From: Candidatus Ruminococcus intestinipullorum
GTDB lineage: Bacteria; Bacillota; Clostridia; Lachnospirales; Lachnospiraceae
Assembly (NCBI GenBank): GCA_018883985.1
Contig: JAHLFA010000059.1
Span: forward strand, 62,001 to 126,000
Direction: 5' to 3'
DNA length: 64,000 bases
This document shows positions 29,971-40,653 of this stretch, piece by piece; position 1 is the first letter of the stretch, and every line of letters begins with the position of its first letter. The translations under genes and the position numbers were made by a program. Under the pieces are notes generated by a model that searched no databases, was not told the DNA's origin, and saw only the letters and a list, made by a program, of their open reading frames with translations.

Positions 29971-32040
29971 ATGAGAGAAAATGCATTATTCTGTGATGGA
30001 ACATCAGAGTATGTTATCCCAGCAGAGCCAGCAGCTTTTGAGAAAATTCATTTGAAATTTCGTACAGCTAAGGATGATGTAGACGAGGTGTATCTTGTAA
30101 CAGATGGCAGAGAATATTCTATGAAGAAAGAATGTTCTAAGGGGATTTTTGATTACTATGATATAGAATGGGAGTTAGGAGAGAACATGTTTTCCTATTA
30201 CTTCCGTATTCGAAGCAAAGATGAGATTTTATATTATCATCGTTGCGGTGTATCTAAGAATGTGGTTGAATACTACAATTTTAAGATTATGCCTGGATTT
30301 TCCACACCAGATTGGGCCAAAGGGGCAGTTATTTATCAAATTTTTGTGGATCGTTTTTGTAATGGGGATTCTTCAAATGATGTGTTAGATTCTGAATATA
30401 TGTATATTGGAGAGCCTGTTCAAAAGAGTAAAAGTTGGGATGAGCTGCCTCATGCAATGGATATTCGCAGATTTCATGGAGGCGATTTACAGGGTGTTTT
30501 GGACAAGTTGGATTATTTACAGGATTTAGGGGTAGAAGTTATTTATTTTAATCCACTTTTTGTATCACCATCGAACCATAAGTACGATATTCAAGATTAC
30601 GATTATATTGACCCTCATTATGGAGTAATTGTAGAAGATGAAGGGGCGCTTGTTTCCCAAGAAACAGATTTTGAGAATGCGAAGGCGACTAGATATCAGA
30701 GGAGAGTTGGAAGTCTTCGAAATCTTGAGGAAAGTAACAAGTTATTTATACGATTGATTGAAGAAATGCATCGAAGAGGGATGAAGGTTATTCTAGATGG
30801 AGTTTTTAACCATTGCGGTTCGTTTAATAAATGGCTGGATCGAGAAAGAATTTATGAAAATTTATCGGAATATCAAAAGGGTGCTTATGTAAGTGCCGAT
30901 AGTCCATATAGAGATTTCTTTCATTTTCGAGATCAAAGTGATGCATCCTGGCCATATAACCCTAGTTATGATGGATGGTGGGGGCATGATACACTTCCAA
31001 AATTAAATTATGAGGATTCACCGAAGTTAGTAAAATATATTATGGATATCGGAAAAAAATGGGTGTCACCACCTTTTTGTGCAGATGGATGGCGTTTAGA
31101 TGTAGCAGCTGATTTAGGATATAGCACGGAGTATAACCATATGTTTTGGAGAGAATTTCGTAAACAAGTAAAGGAAGCTAATCCAGAGGCTATTATTTTA
31201 GCAGAGCATTACGGAGATCCAGCAGAGTGGCTACAAGGAGATGAATGGGACAGCATTATGAATTATGATGCTTTTATGGAGCCTTTGACATGGTTTTTAA
31301 CTGGCATGGAAAAGCATAGTGATGAACGCCGAACGGATTTATGGGGAAATGCAGATAACTTTGTAAATACTATGAATCATTTCATGTCATCTATGTTGAC
31401 TCCATCTTTACAAACTGCAATGAATGAACTATCTAATCATGATCATTCTCGGTTTTTAACTCGTACCAATCATATCGTAGGGAGAATTGCAACTGTAGGA
31501 AGTAAGGCAGCTTCAGAGGGCATTAATGTAGCGGTAATGAGAGAGGCTGTCGCAATTCAGATGACGTGGGTTGGTGCACCAACAGTATATTATGGAGATG
31601 AAGTTGGTCTATGTGGTTTTACAGATCCAGATAGTAGACGAGCCTTTCCGTGGGGAAATGAAGATTGGGAGATGCATCAATTTCACAAAGATATGATACG
31701 TATTCATAAAACAGAAAAGCCATTACGAACAGGATCAATCAAAATGTTATATTGGGAAAATAACGTCATTGCATATGCTAGGTTTCAAGAGGGAGAGCAG
31801 ATTATTGTTGTTCTAAATAATAGTAAGGATTTTAAACAGGTTGTTGTACCTGTATGGCAGGCAGAGGTTCCTATGGAAGGCAAAATGAAAAGATTGCTTT
31901 ACTCTTGGGAAAAAGGATATACAACAAAGAAAGATATTTATCACGTAGAAAATGGAGAAGTTGTGATGAATATGAGCAGGCACTCTGTTGTGATTATGAA
32001 ACCAACTGCCGATACGAGAAATGTATATTTTGAAGACTAG
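29971..32040 (+). CDS. Glycoside hydrolase family 13 (neopullulanase/cyclomaltodextrinase-like)
   Basis: GAVIYQIFVDRFCNGD, VILDGVFNHCG, DGWRLDVAADLG, ELSNHDHSR. Confidence 0.93.
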   Translation: MRENALFCDGTSEYVIPAEPAAFEKIHLKFRTAKDDVDEVYLVTDGREYSMKKECSKGIFDYYDIEWELGENMFSYYFRIRSKDEILYYHRCGVSKNVVEYYNFKIMPGFSTPDWAKGAVIYQIFVDRFCNGDSSNDVLDSEYMYIGEPVQKSKSWDELPHAMDIRRFHGGDLQGVLDKLDYLQDLGVEVIYFNPLFVSPSNHKYDIQDYDYIDPHYGVIVEDEGALVSQETDFENAKATRYQRRVGSLRNLEESNKLFIRLIEEMHRRGMKVILDGVFNHCGSFNKWLDRERIYENLSEYQKGAYVSADSPYRDFFHFRDQSDASWPYNPSYDGWWGHDTLPKLNYEDSPKLVKYIMDIGKKWVSPPFCADGWRLDVAADLGYSTEYNHMFWREFRKQVKEANPEAIILAEHYGDPAEWLQGDEWDSIMNYDAFMEPLTWFLTGMEKHSDERRTDLWGNADNFVNTMNHFMSSMLTPSLQTAMNELSNHDHSRFLTRTNHIVGRIATVGSKAASEGINVAVMREAVAIQMTWVGAPTVYYGDEVGLCGFTDPDSRRAFPWGNEDWEMHQFHKDMIRIHKTEKPLRTGSIKMLYWENNVIAYARFQEGEQIIVVLNNSKDFKQVVVPVWQAEVPMEGKMKRLLYSWEKGYTTKKDIYHVENGEVVMNMSRHSVVIMKPTADTRNVYFED

Positions 32041-32056
32041 AAAGTCGAGGAAACAG

Positions 32057-32917
32057 ATGAAAAAAATAGCAGTAATAAATGATTTATCAGGTTTTGGAAG
32101 ATGCTCTTTGACAGCTGCAATATCCACAATTTCAGTGATGGGAGTGCAGCCTTGTCCATTTCCAACAGCTGTTTTAAGTGCTCAAACAGGCTACAAAGAT
32201 TCTTATTGTGTAGAGCTGACAGATAAGATGCCGCTATTTCAATCTTCTTGGGAAAAAATGCAAGCTTCTTTTGATGGGATTTACACTGGGTTTGCCATCA
32301 ATGAACAGCAAATTCAGCATATGATTGATTTTGTAGAAGCATTTCAAAAAAAAGGGACATTTTTTTTGGCAGACCCTATTATGGGTGACCATGGAAAACG
32401 ATTTGATATATTTACTCCTTTATTTTGTGAAAAGATGAGAGAATTGGCAAAAAGAGCAGATATTATAACACCAAATATAACAGAACTTTGCATTTTAACA
32501 GGTACAGATTATAGAATTATAGAAAATATAGCAGAAGAAAAAGAGTTGATTACAACAGTTCATCAAATTGCAAGCGAATTTCAGAAAGAAGGTCCACAAA
32601 GCATAGTGGTGACAGGAATTCAGTTTCAAGATGAACAGACAGGAGAAAATAAAATAGGAAATCTAGCAATTCAAGGAAAAGATACTTATATGTCCTCATT
32701 TCCATATATAGGTGGAAGTTATTCAGGAACAGGCGATTTATTTGCGTCCATTATAGCTGGAGGAATAGCAAGAGGGAAAAAGTTGGAAGAATTGATAGAT
32801 TTGGCGGGAGCATTTATCGAGAAAGCGATAACAGATGCCGTAGCAGCGGGCATTCCACGAGATGAAGGCGTAGAATATGAAAGGTATTTATACTTTATCG
32901 GGGACGTAGTCAAATGA
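32057..32917 (+). CDS. Pyridoxamine/pyridoxal kinase (PdxK/PdxY-like)
   Basis: KKIAVINDLSGFGRCSLTAAISTISVMGVQPCPFPTAVLSAQT; GTGDLFASIIAGG. Confidence 0.93.
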   Translation: MKKIAVINDLSGFGRCSLTAAISTISVMGVQPCPFPTAVLSAQTGYKDSYCVELTDKMPLFQSSWEKMQASFDGIYTGFAINEQQIQHMIDFVEAFQKKGTFFLADPIMGDHGKRFDIFTPLFCEKMRELAKRADIITPNITELCILTGTDYRIIENIAEEKELITTVHQIASEFQKEGPQSIVVTGIQFQDEQTGENKIGNLAIQGKDTYMSSFPYIGGSYSGTGDLFASIIAGGIARGKKLEELIDLAGAFIEKAITDAVAAGIPRDEGVEYERYLYFIGDVVK

Positions 32918-33021
32918 AATTTGACTACGTCCCCGATAAACGTTTGCCCTGTCCCTTTTTGAAAAAAGGGACAGGGCAAGATGCAATTCGGGACGTACTG
33001 AAATCAGTTTTGCTACGTCCC
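32894..33021. repeat. REP-like modular palindrome array, copy 3 (three consecutive hairpins)
   Basis: TTTATCGGGGACGTAGTCAAAT...ATTTGACTACGTCCCCGATAAA (32894-32940); GCCCTGTCCCTTTTTgAAAAAAGGGACAGGGC (32946-32977); GGGACGTACTGAAATCAGTTTTGCTACGTCCC (32990-33021). Confidence 0.92.
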
Positions 33022-33884
33022 TATTTAGTTAATATTTCTACGCCATCGTTTGTGATTAGCACCATATACTCAATCTGAGCAGACAATCCATCATCTTCTG
33101 TATAAACAGTCCATCCATTGTCTTCATCCACAAAGAAGTCTGGACTGCCTTCGTTAATCATTGGCTCGATTGTAAACATCATCCCTGGTACAAGCAGCAT
33201 TTCACTTCCTTTTGGTGTCACATAGCTTACGAATGGTTCTTCATGAAATTCTAGTCCAATTCCATGTCCACCGATATCTTCTACCACGGAGTAACCATTT
33301 GCTTTAGCATGTGAGTTAATAGCATCTGCGATATCGCCCAAATGTCCCCAAGGTTTTGCGGCTGCAAGCCCAAGCTCTACGCATTCTTCTGTTACACGAA
33401 TGAGGCGTTCAGCTCGTTCGGATACTTTTCCAATTTTAAACATACGGGAAGCATCTGAATAGTACCCATCTAAGATTGTGGATACATCAACGTTAATGAT
33501 ATCCCCTTCTTGAAGAATAATTCCTTCATCTGGAATACCATGACAAACTTCGTTATTTAAGGAAGTACATACACTTTTAGGAAATCCTTGATAACCTAAA
33601 GGTGCAGGAATCCCTCCGTTTTTTGTGGTAAAGTCATGAACGATACGGTCAATATCAGCAGTACTCATTCCAGCACAAATTTTAGATGCAACTTCATCAA
33701 GTACAGCTGTGTTGAGAGCCGCACTTTTTTTAATCTTTTCAATTTGTTCGGGTGTTTTTAGCAAATCACGAGTAGGAACAATTTCGCCTTTTTCTTCATG
33801 AAGTTTTATCCTTTCTTCGATAGGCATGTGGCATTTTTTATATTTTTTTCCACTGCCACACCAACAAAAATCATTTCTTTCCAT
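33021..33884 (-). CDS. map: Type I methionine aminopeptidase with N-terminal SEC-C zinc motif
   Basis: MERNDFCWCGSGKKYKKCHM; VCTSLNNEVCHGIPDEGIILQEGDIINVDVS; GHGIGLEFHEEPFV; upstream M at 33932 less likely. Confidence 0.95.
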   Translation of the reverse strand: MERNDFCWCGSGKKYKKCHMPIEERIKLHEEKGEIVPTRDLLKTPEQIEKIKKSAALNTAVLDEVASKICAGMSTADIDRIVHDFTTKNGGIPAPLGYQGFPKSVCTSLNNEVCHGIPDEGIILQEGDIINVDVSTILDGYYSDASRMFKIGKVSERAERLIRVTEECVELGLAAAKPWGHLGDIADAINSHAKANGYSVVEDIGGHGIGLEFHEEPFVSYVTPKGSEMLLVPGMMFTIEPMINEGSPDFFVDEDNGWTVYTEDDGLSAQIEYMVLITNDGVEILTK

Positions 33885-34046
33885 AGTTTGTATATCTCCT
33901 TTATTCTTGCTGTTAAGATAAATCAAATTCAAATCCCATTTTCTTAAGGTTTTGCTTAATCATATCAATAAATGTAGCAAATGTACAGCTATTTATGATA
34001 AGATAAACCATGAAACCATAACCAGAAATTTAAGGAGGAACGGGAT

Positions 34047-35123
34047 ATGTTACGAATCGGAATGCTGACAAGTGGCGGAGATTGCCAGGCTTTAAATGCA
34101 GCAATGCGTGGAGTTGTCAAAGGAATCTGTACAAAACGGGATGATGTAGAGATTTATGGATTTGAAGATGGGTACAAAGGATTAATCTATGGAAAATACC
34201 ATATGCTGACAGCAAAAGATTTTTCAGGAATATTAACAAAAGGTGGAACCATATTAGGAACATCCAGACAGCCATTTAAAAAGATGCGTATACCAGATAA
34301 AGATGGATTAGATAAGGTTGAAAGCATGAAACATACATATCACAAGTTGAGTTTAAATTGTCTGGTCGTCTTAGGTGGAAATGGAACTCATAAGACAGCC
34401 AATCTTCTTAGGGAGGAAGGATTAAATGTAATAACACTTCCAAAGACGATTGACAATGATTTATGGGGAACAGATATGACATTTGGTTTCCAAAGTGCAG
34501 TGGATATTGCAACAGATACGATTGATAAAATACATACAACAGCAACATCACACAGCAGAGTTTTCATTGTAGAGATTATGGGACATAAGGTAGGACATGT
34601 TACATTGCACGCAGGAATTGCAGGTGGTGCAGATGTGATTCTTTTGCCAGAAATTCCTTATGACATTGATGTGATTGCAGGAGTTATTGAAAAGCGTGCT
34701 ACACAGGGGAAAAGATTTACAATTATTGCAGTAGCAGAAGGAGCGATTTCAAAAGAAGATGCAAAATTAAAAAAGAAGCAGTATAAAGAAAAACTAGCAA
34801 ACCGTAATTCCCCATCCATTGCTTATGAGCTGGCACAACAGATTCAAAAAAAGACAGATCAAGAGGTTCGTATTACCATTCCAGGACATACACAAAGAGG
34901 AGGTTCTCCATGTGCCTATGATCGTGTATTTGCAACTAGAGTCGGTGCAGCGGCAGCAGAATTGATTGAAAAAGAAGAATATGGGTACATGATTGCTAGT
35001 AAAAATGGAAAAATAACAAAAGTACCACTTCAGGAAGTGGCAGGGAAATTAAAGATGGTAGATCCAGAAGCAGGGATTATCCAAGAAGCCAGAACAATCG
35101 GAATCAGTTTTGGTGATAAATAA
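34047..35123 (+). CDS. 6-phosphofructokinase family protein
   Basis: GMLTSGGDCQALNAAMRGVV, LGGNGTHKTANLL, PKTIDNDLWGTDMTFGFQSAVD. Confidence 0.93.
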   Translation: MLRIGMLTSGGDCQALNAAMRGVVKGICTKRDDVEIYGFEDGYKGLIYGKYHMLTAKDFSGILTKGGTILGTSRQPFKKMRIPDKDGLDKVESMKHTYHKLSLNCLVVLGGNGTHKTANLLREEGLNVITLPKTIDNDLWGTDMTFGFQSAVDIATDTIDKIHTTATSHSRVFIVEIMGHKVGHVTLHAGIAGGADVILLPEIPYDIDVIAGVIEKRATQGKRFTIIAVAEGAISKEDAKLKKKQYKEKLANRNSPSIAYELAQQIQKKTDQEVRITIPGHTQRGGSPCAYDRVFATRVGAAAAELIEKEEYGYMIASKNGKITKVPLQEVAGKLKMVDPEAGIIQEARTIGISFGDK

Positions 35124-35148
35124 GAGTAGGAAGACAGAGGTGTAATTC

Positions 35149-36711
35149 ATGTCGTATACGGCACTTTATCGAAAATTTCGCCCAGCAGAGTTTGAAGATG
35201 TAAAAGGGCAAGAGCATATTATTACAACACTAAAAAACCAAATCGTGGCAAACCGCATTGGACATGCATATCTTTTTTGTGGAACAAGAGGAACTGGTAA
35301 AACAACAGTTGCTAAGATATTTGCAAAAGCAGTCAATTGCGAACATCCAGTGAACGGCAGCCCATGTGGAGAATGTTCGATGTGTAAATCCATTTCAGCA
35401 GGAGTTTCTATGAATGTAATTGAAATAGATGCAGCATCGAACAATGGCGTAGATAATATACGTGAAATTAGAGAAGAGGTGGCGTATCGTCCAACAGAGG
35501 GACGATATAAGGTTTATATTATAGATGAGGTGCATATGCTATCTATAGGAGCGTTTAATGCACTATTGAAAACATTGGAAGAACCACCAGAGTATGTAAT
35601 TTTCATTTTAGCTACAACAGAGGTTCATAAAATTCCAATTACAATTTTATCAAGATGCCAGCACTATGATTTCAAGAGAATTCGTATTGAAACAATTACG
35701 GATAGAATGAAAGAACTAATGGAGGCAGAGCAAGTAGAGGTAGAAGAGCGAGCATTGCGTTATGTAGCCAAGGCGGCAGATGGCTCTATGCGAGATGCCC
35801 TAAGCTTATTGGATCAGTGTATTGCGTTTCACATAGGCGAAAAATTAACCTATGACCATGTACTAGATATACTAGGTGCAGTTGATACAGATATGTTTAG
35901 CAAACTTCTTAGAAATATTATACAGAGAAATGTTTCTAAAGTCCTAGACGTTGTGGAAGACTTAGTTATGCAGGGAAAAGAGTTGACACAACTTACAACA
36001 GATTTCACATGGTATTTGAGAAATCTCTTGCTTGTAAAAACATCTGACCAAATAGAAGATGTTTTAGATGTTTCAACAGAAAATTTACAGCAATTAAAAG
36101 AAGAATCCAAAATGATAGAAGATGACAGGCTTCTTCGCTACATTCGAGTATTTTCAGAGTTATCTGGTGAATTAAAATATGCAGCACATAAAAGGGTACT
36201 CTTAGAAGTTGCGTTGATTCGTCTTTGTACACCATCTATGGAAACGAATACTGACTCCCTTTTGGATAGAATTCGAGCATTAGAGGAAAAAGTTGAAGAA
36301 GGAATGAAAAAGGGAGGCCAAGAGAGAGTTGTTTATGTAGAGAAAGATATGAAGGAAGTTCCACAAACAAAGCCAACCTTACCCAAAGCAGTACCAGAGG
36401 ATATACAAATGGTTGTGAAGAATTTTAGACCTATTATAGATGAGGCATCGGGAGGACTTCGAATTTATTTAAAAAGGGCAAGACTGAGTCTTGCAGGAGA
36501 TAACCGTCTTATGCTTGTATTACCAGATGCATTAGGTGCAGACTTTGTAGGGAGCGAAGAACATATACAAGAGATAGAGGAATTAATAGAAAATCGTATC
36601 GGTAAAAAAGTTGAAATAGAGGTGCGTTATGTAGAAGAAGGACGCAGATTTGAAGATACTTTTGTAGATATAGAGAAGAAAATTAATATGCCGATTCTTG
36701 TAGAGGATTGA
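35149..36711 (+). CDS. dnaX: DNA polymerase III subunits gamma/tau
   Basis: YRKFRPAEFEDVKGQEHIITTLKNQI, GTRGTGKTTVAKIFAKAVNC, zinc-binding CGECSMC. Confidence 0.97.
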   Translation: MSYTALYRKFRPAEFEDVKGQEHIITTLKNQIVANRIGHAYLFCGTRGTGKTTVAKIFAKAVNCEHPVNGSPCGECSMCKSISAGVSMNVIEIDAASNNGVDNIREIREEVAYRPTEGRYKVYIIDEVHMLSIGAFNALLKTLEEPPEYVIFILATTEVHKIPITILSRCQHYDFKRIRIETITDRMKELMEAEQVEVEERALRYVAKAADGSMRDALSLLDQCIAFHIGEKLTYDHVLDILGAVDTDMFSKLLRNIIQRNVSKVLDVVEDLVMQGKELTQLTTDFTWYLRNLLLVKTSDQIEDVLDVSTENLQQLKEESKMIEDDRLLRYIRVFSELSGELKYAAHKRVLLEVALIRLCTPSMETNTDSLLDRIRALEEKVEEGMKKGGQERVVYVEKDMKEVPQTKPTLPKAVPEDIQMVVKNFRPIIDEASGGLRIYLKRARLSLAGDNRLMLVLPDALGADFVGSEEHIQEIEELIENRIGKKVEIEVRYVEEGRRFEDTFVDIEKKINMPILVED

Positions 36712-36798
36712 TAGGGAATAGGGATACACAATTTTTGTAAAATATGATATGATAGTCAAGAAACGGTAGAGCCGAAATAGAGTTTTGGAGGAAAAATT

Positions 36799-37152
36799 AT
36801 GGCAAGAAGAGGCGGATTTCCAGGTGGAGGAATGCCTGGGAACATGGCAAATCTAATGAAGCAGGCACAGAAGATGCAAAAGCAGGTGGAAGAGCAGCAA
36901 AAAGAAATGGAAGCCAAAGAATTTACTGCAGCAGCAGGTGGTGGTGCAGTTGAAGTAACAATTTCAGGAAAAAGAGAAGTTCTTAAGGTAAAACTAGATG
37001 AAGAAGTGGTGGATCCTGAAGACATTGAAATGTTAGAGGATTTGATTGTTGCAGCTACAAATGAAGCTCTTCGAAAAGTAGAAGAAGAGTCTAGTTCTGT
37101 AATGTCAAAACTGGCAGGTGGACTTGGCGGAGGAATCCCAGGACTGTTCTAA
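36799..37152 (+). CDS. YbaB/EbfC nucleoid-associated protein
   Basis: [21 protein letters not shown]; dnaX-ybaB-recR synteny. Confidence 0.95.
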   Translation: MARRGGFPGGGMPGNMANLMKQAQKMQKQVEEQQKEMEAKEFTAAAGGGAVEVTISGKREVLKVKLDEEVVDPEDIEMLEDLIVAATNEALRKVEEESSSVMSKLAGGLGGGIPGLF

Positions 37153-37165
37153 ACGAGCAGTCCTT
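37139..37165 (+). terminator. Terminator-like hairpin overlapping ebfC stop
   Basis: AGGACTGttctaaacgagCAGTCCTTTTT. Confidence 0.7.
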
Positions 37166-37203
37166 TTTAATATGCAAGGATAGGAAAGAATAGGAGTGAC
37201 AAT

Positions 37204-37800
37204 ATGGATTACTATAGCAGTCAAATAAGCCGATTAATAGAAGAATTTTCAAGGCTCCCAGGAATTGGAGCAAAATCGGCACAAAGATTGGCCTTCCATA
37301 TCATTAATATGCCTAAGGAACAAGTAGAAAACTTGGCAAAATCCATTGTAGACGCTAGAAATAACGTGAGATATTGTGCCCAGTGCTGTACATTAACAGA
37401 TAAAGAAATTTGTCCAATTTGCAGCAATTCTAAGAGGGATCAAAGAACGATTATGGTTGTTGAAACCCCAAGGGACTTAGCAGCATATGAAAAAACTGGA
37501 AAATACGATGGAGTTTACCATGTTTTACATGGTGCGATTTCCCCTATGTTAGGCATTGGACCAGGAGATATAAAGCTTAAGGAATTGATGGAGCGTCTAC
37601 AGAAGGATGTTGATGAAGTTATTGTTGCGACAAACTCCAGCCTAGAAGGGGAAACCACAGCGATGTATATTAGTAAGCTTATTAAACCAACTGGAATCAA
37701 AGTGAGTCGTATTGCAAGTGGCGTACCAGTAGGCGGAGATTTAGAGTATATTGATGAAGTAACATTGTTGCGTGCTTTGGAAGGAAGAACAGAGCTTTAA
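37204..37800 (+). CDS. recR: Recombination protein RecR
   Basis: [32 protein letters not shown], Toprim domain. Confidence 0.97.
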   Translation: MDYYSSQISRLIEEFSRLPGIGAKSAQRLAFHIINMPKEQVENLAKSIVDARNNVRYCAQCCTLTDKEICPICSNSKRDQRTIMVVETPRDLAAYEKTGKYDGVYHVLHGAISPMLGIGPGDIKLKELMERLQKDVDEVIVATNSSLEGETTAMYISKLIKPTGIKVSRIASGVPVGGDLEYIDEVTLLRALEGRTEL

Positions 37801-37819
37801 GAAAAGGAATTGATAGGAG

Positions 37820-38914
37820 ATGAATAAGAAAAAAGTAACATCTTCGGATGTGGCAAAGCTTGCTGGTGTATCACAGACAACAGTATCGATGATTCTAAAT
37901 AAAAAATATAACGTTTCCTTTTCAAAAGAGGTAATTCAAAAGGTAGAACAAGCGGCAGAGGAATTAGGCTATACCCTGCCAAAGCGACGTGTTTTAAAAG
38001 AAGGGAAAAAGGAAAAGTTATTAGTTGTTTTTTGTCCGAATTTGACAAATCCATACTACGTAATGCTGCTTCAGGGAATTGAAGCTCGGGCTACAGAACA
38101 AGGGTATGGATTATATATATGTAATACGCAGAGGGATTTAAAATTAGAGGAAAGATATTTGAAGATGCTCCCATCTTTAAATCCTCAAGGCGTTATTTAT
38201 AGCTGTAACCCAAGTAGTTGCTATATGCCTATAGTAGAAGAGCTTTCTAAAAGAATTCCAATAGCTGTAATTAATAATCAAAATGAACATCTAAATGTAG
38301 ATGCAGTGGAATTAGATAATTCCAAGCTAGGACGTATCATGGCAAGACATTTACTAGACCTTGGACACACACATGTAGCGTATATAGCCCCACCACTTAC
38401 GGTACGTCAAAAACAACGTTCCAAAAGAGTAGAGGGGTTCTTGAAAGAGTTTCAAGAGGCTGGATTTGGAGAAAATGTTATTATTAAGGCAGCAGATGAA
38501 CAAATAGATAAAGATGTTCCAGGTATCGATTCAGAATATAGAATCGGATACGATTTAACAAAAGAACTACTAAAAGAACGGGCATCCGTTACAGCAATTG
38601 TAGGTTTGAATGATATGATAGCATTTGGAATCTTAGATGCATTACATGAAGCAAAATATAAAGTTCCAGCAGATATGTCGGTTATGGGATGTGATAATAC
38701 ATTATTTGGTCAGATTCATAATATTTCTCTAACAACAGTAGAACATTTTGTATTGTGTAAGGGTAGAGATGCCTGCGATATTATTATGAAAAAAATCAAG
38801 ACTGGAAGTAAGAAATATGCAGGAATTCAGCCTGTTAGTATTTATCATGTAGAGTATGAACCAAAGATTGTTGTACGAAAGACGACAGGATATGCTCGCT
38901 TGAAAAAAAGATGA
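37820..38914 (+). CDS. LacI-family transcriptional regulator
   Basis: VTSSDVAKLAGVSQTTVSMILNKKYNVSFSKEVIQKV. Confidence 0.95.
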   Translation: MNKKKVTSSDVAKLAGVSQTTVSMILNKKYNVSFSKEVIQKVEQAAEELGYTLPKRRVLKEGKKEKLLVVFCPNLTNPYYVMLLQGIEARATEQGYGLYICNTQRDLKLEERYLKMLPSLNPQGVIYSCNPSSCYMPIVEELSKRIPIAVINNQNEHLNVDAVELDNSKLGRIMARHLLDLGHTHVAYIAPPLTVRQKQRSKRVEGFLKEFQEAGFGENVIIKAADEQIDKDVPGIDSEYRIGYDLTKELLKERASVTAIVGLNDMIAFGILDALHEAKYKVPADMSVMGCDNTLFGQIHNISLTTVEHFVLCKGRDACDIIMKKIKTGSKKYAGIQPVSIYHVEYEPKIVVRKTTGYARLKKR

Positions 38915-39077
38915 AATTAATATAAAACGTAAATTATTAATAATAAAGAAGCTGAAATATATCGTAATATAAGGTTTTGTTAGGGTATAAGAATAGAATA
39001 TAGTATTTTAGGATAGTATTTTAATTAATAATATGTTATTATTAATAGGGTAAAATTATTAATAAAAAATGGCTCTA

Positions 39078-39106
39078 TTGACCTGTTTCCTTGGAATTTA
39101 TATAAT
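39078..39106 (+). promoter_or_regulatory. Sigma-A-type promoter of transaldolase-transketolase operon
   Basis: TTGACC - 17 nt - TATAAT. Confidence 0.8.
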
Positions 39107-39147
39107 CAAAATATATGATATCGAGAGGTTTCAAGGAGGATTAAAAC

Positions 39148-39801
39148 ATGAAATTTTTTATTGACACAGCAAATGTAGAAGACATTAAAAAAGCGAATGC
39201 TATGGGAGTGATTTGTGGTGTTACAACAAACCCATCCTTAATCGCAAAAGAAGGTCGTGTATTTGAAGAAGTAATCGCAGAGATTGCATCTATCGTAGAT
39301 GGACCAATTAGTGGAGAAGTAAAAGCAACTACTGTTGACGCTGAAGGCATGATTAAAGAAGGACGTGAAATTGCGAAGATTCATCCTAACATGGTAGTAA
39401 AAATTCCTATGACAGTAGAAGGATTGAAAGCATGTAAAGTACTTTCATCTGAAGGTATTAAGACAAACGTTACTTTGATTTTCAGTGCAAATCAAGCGTT
39501 GCTTGCAGCAAGAGCTGGTGCTACATATGTTTCTCCATTCTTAGGAAGATTGGATGATATTTCTGTTCGTGGAACAGATTTGATTTCTGAAATCGTTCAG
39601 ATGTTTGATGTAGCAGGAATTGAAACAGAGATTATTGCAGCAAGTGTAAGAAATCCAATTCATATTACAGATTGTGCAATTGCAGGAGCTGACATTGCGA
39701 CAGTACCATACAACGTAATTGAGCAAATGACACACCACCCATTGACAGATGCTGGAATTGAAAAGTTTCAGGCAGATTATAAGGCTGTTTTCGGAGAGTA
39801 A
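39148..39801 (+). CDS. Transaldolase / fructose-6-phosphate aldolase (TalC-like)
   Basis: [43 protein letters not shown]. Confidence 0.96.
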   Translation: MKFFIDTANVEDIKKANAMGVICGVTTNPSLIAKEGRVFEEVIAEIASIVDGPISGEVKATTVDAEGMIKEGREIAKIHPNMVVKIPMTVEGLKACKVLSSEGIKTNVTLIFSANQALLAARAGATYVSPFLGRLDDISVRGTDLISEIVQMFDVAGIETEIIAASVRNPIHITDCAIAGADIATVPYNVIEQMTHHPLTDAGIEKFQADYKAVFGE

Positions 39802-39816
39802 AAGCAGGAGGAAATC

Positions 39817-40653
39817 ATGAATAAATTAGAATTGATGAAGACTGCAAATGAGGTTCGCAAGGGAATTGTGACAGCTGTACATAGTGCAAAGGCTGGACAC
39901 CCAGGTGGTTCCTTATCAGCAGCAGATATTTTTACATACCTTTATTTTGAAGAAATGAATATTGACCCAGCAGACCCTAAGAAAGCAAATCGAGATCGAT
40001 TTGTACTTTCAAAAGGACATACAGCTCCAGGTCTTTATTCTGTACTTGCACAGAGAGGATATTTTCCAAAAGAAGATTTAAAAACACTTCGCCATACAGG
40101 TTCTTATTTACAAGGACATCCAGATATGAAGCATATACCAGGTGTAGATATGTCTTCTGGTTCTTTGGGACAGGGAATTTCAGCAGCAGTAGGTATGGCA
40201 ATCGCAGGAAAATTGGATCAAGCAGATTTCCGTGTATATACTCTAGTTGGAGATGGAGAAATCCAAGAAGGTCAAGTATGGGAAGCAGCTATGTTAGCAT
40301 CACATAAAGAATTAGACAATCTTGTAGTAATCGTAGATAATAACAATCTTCAGATTGATGGTGCAATTACTGAAGTTAACTCTCCATACCCAATTGATAA
40401 AAAGTTTGAAGCATTTAACTTCCATGTAATTAATATCGATGGAAATGATTTTGAACAGATTGATGCTGCATTTAAAGAAGCAAAACAAGTAAAAGGACGT
40501 CCAACAGCTATTGTAGCAAAGACAGTAAAAGGAAAAGGTGTATCCTTTATGGAAAACCAAGCTGGATGGCATGGAAAAGCACCTAATGATGAGCAGTACG
40601 CACAAGCTATGGCAGATTTAGAGAAAGTAGGTGAAGCATTATGTCAGATGTAA
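39817..40653 (+). CDS. Transketolase, N-terminal subunit
   Basis: SAKAGHPGGSLSAADIFTYLYF; GDGEIQEGQVWEAAM. Confidence 0.96.
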   Translation: MNKLELMKTANEVRKGIVTAVHSAKAGHPGGSLSAADIFTYLYFEEMNIDPADPKKANRDRFVLSKGHTAPGLYSVLAQRGYFPKEDLKTLRHTGSYLQGHPDMKHIPGVDMSSGSLGQGISAAVGMAIAGKLDQADFRVYTLVGDGEIQEGQVWEAAMLASHKELDNLVVIVDNNNLQIDGAITEVNSPYPIDKKFEAFNFHVINIDGNDFEQIDAAFKEAKQVKGRPTAIVAKTVKGKGVSFMENQAGWHGKAPNDEQYAQAMADLEKVGEALCQM

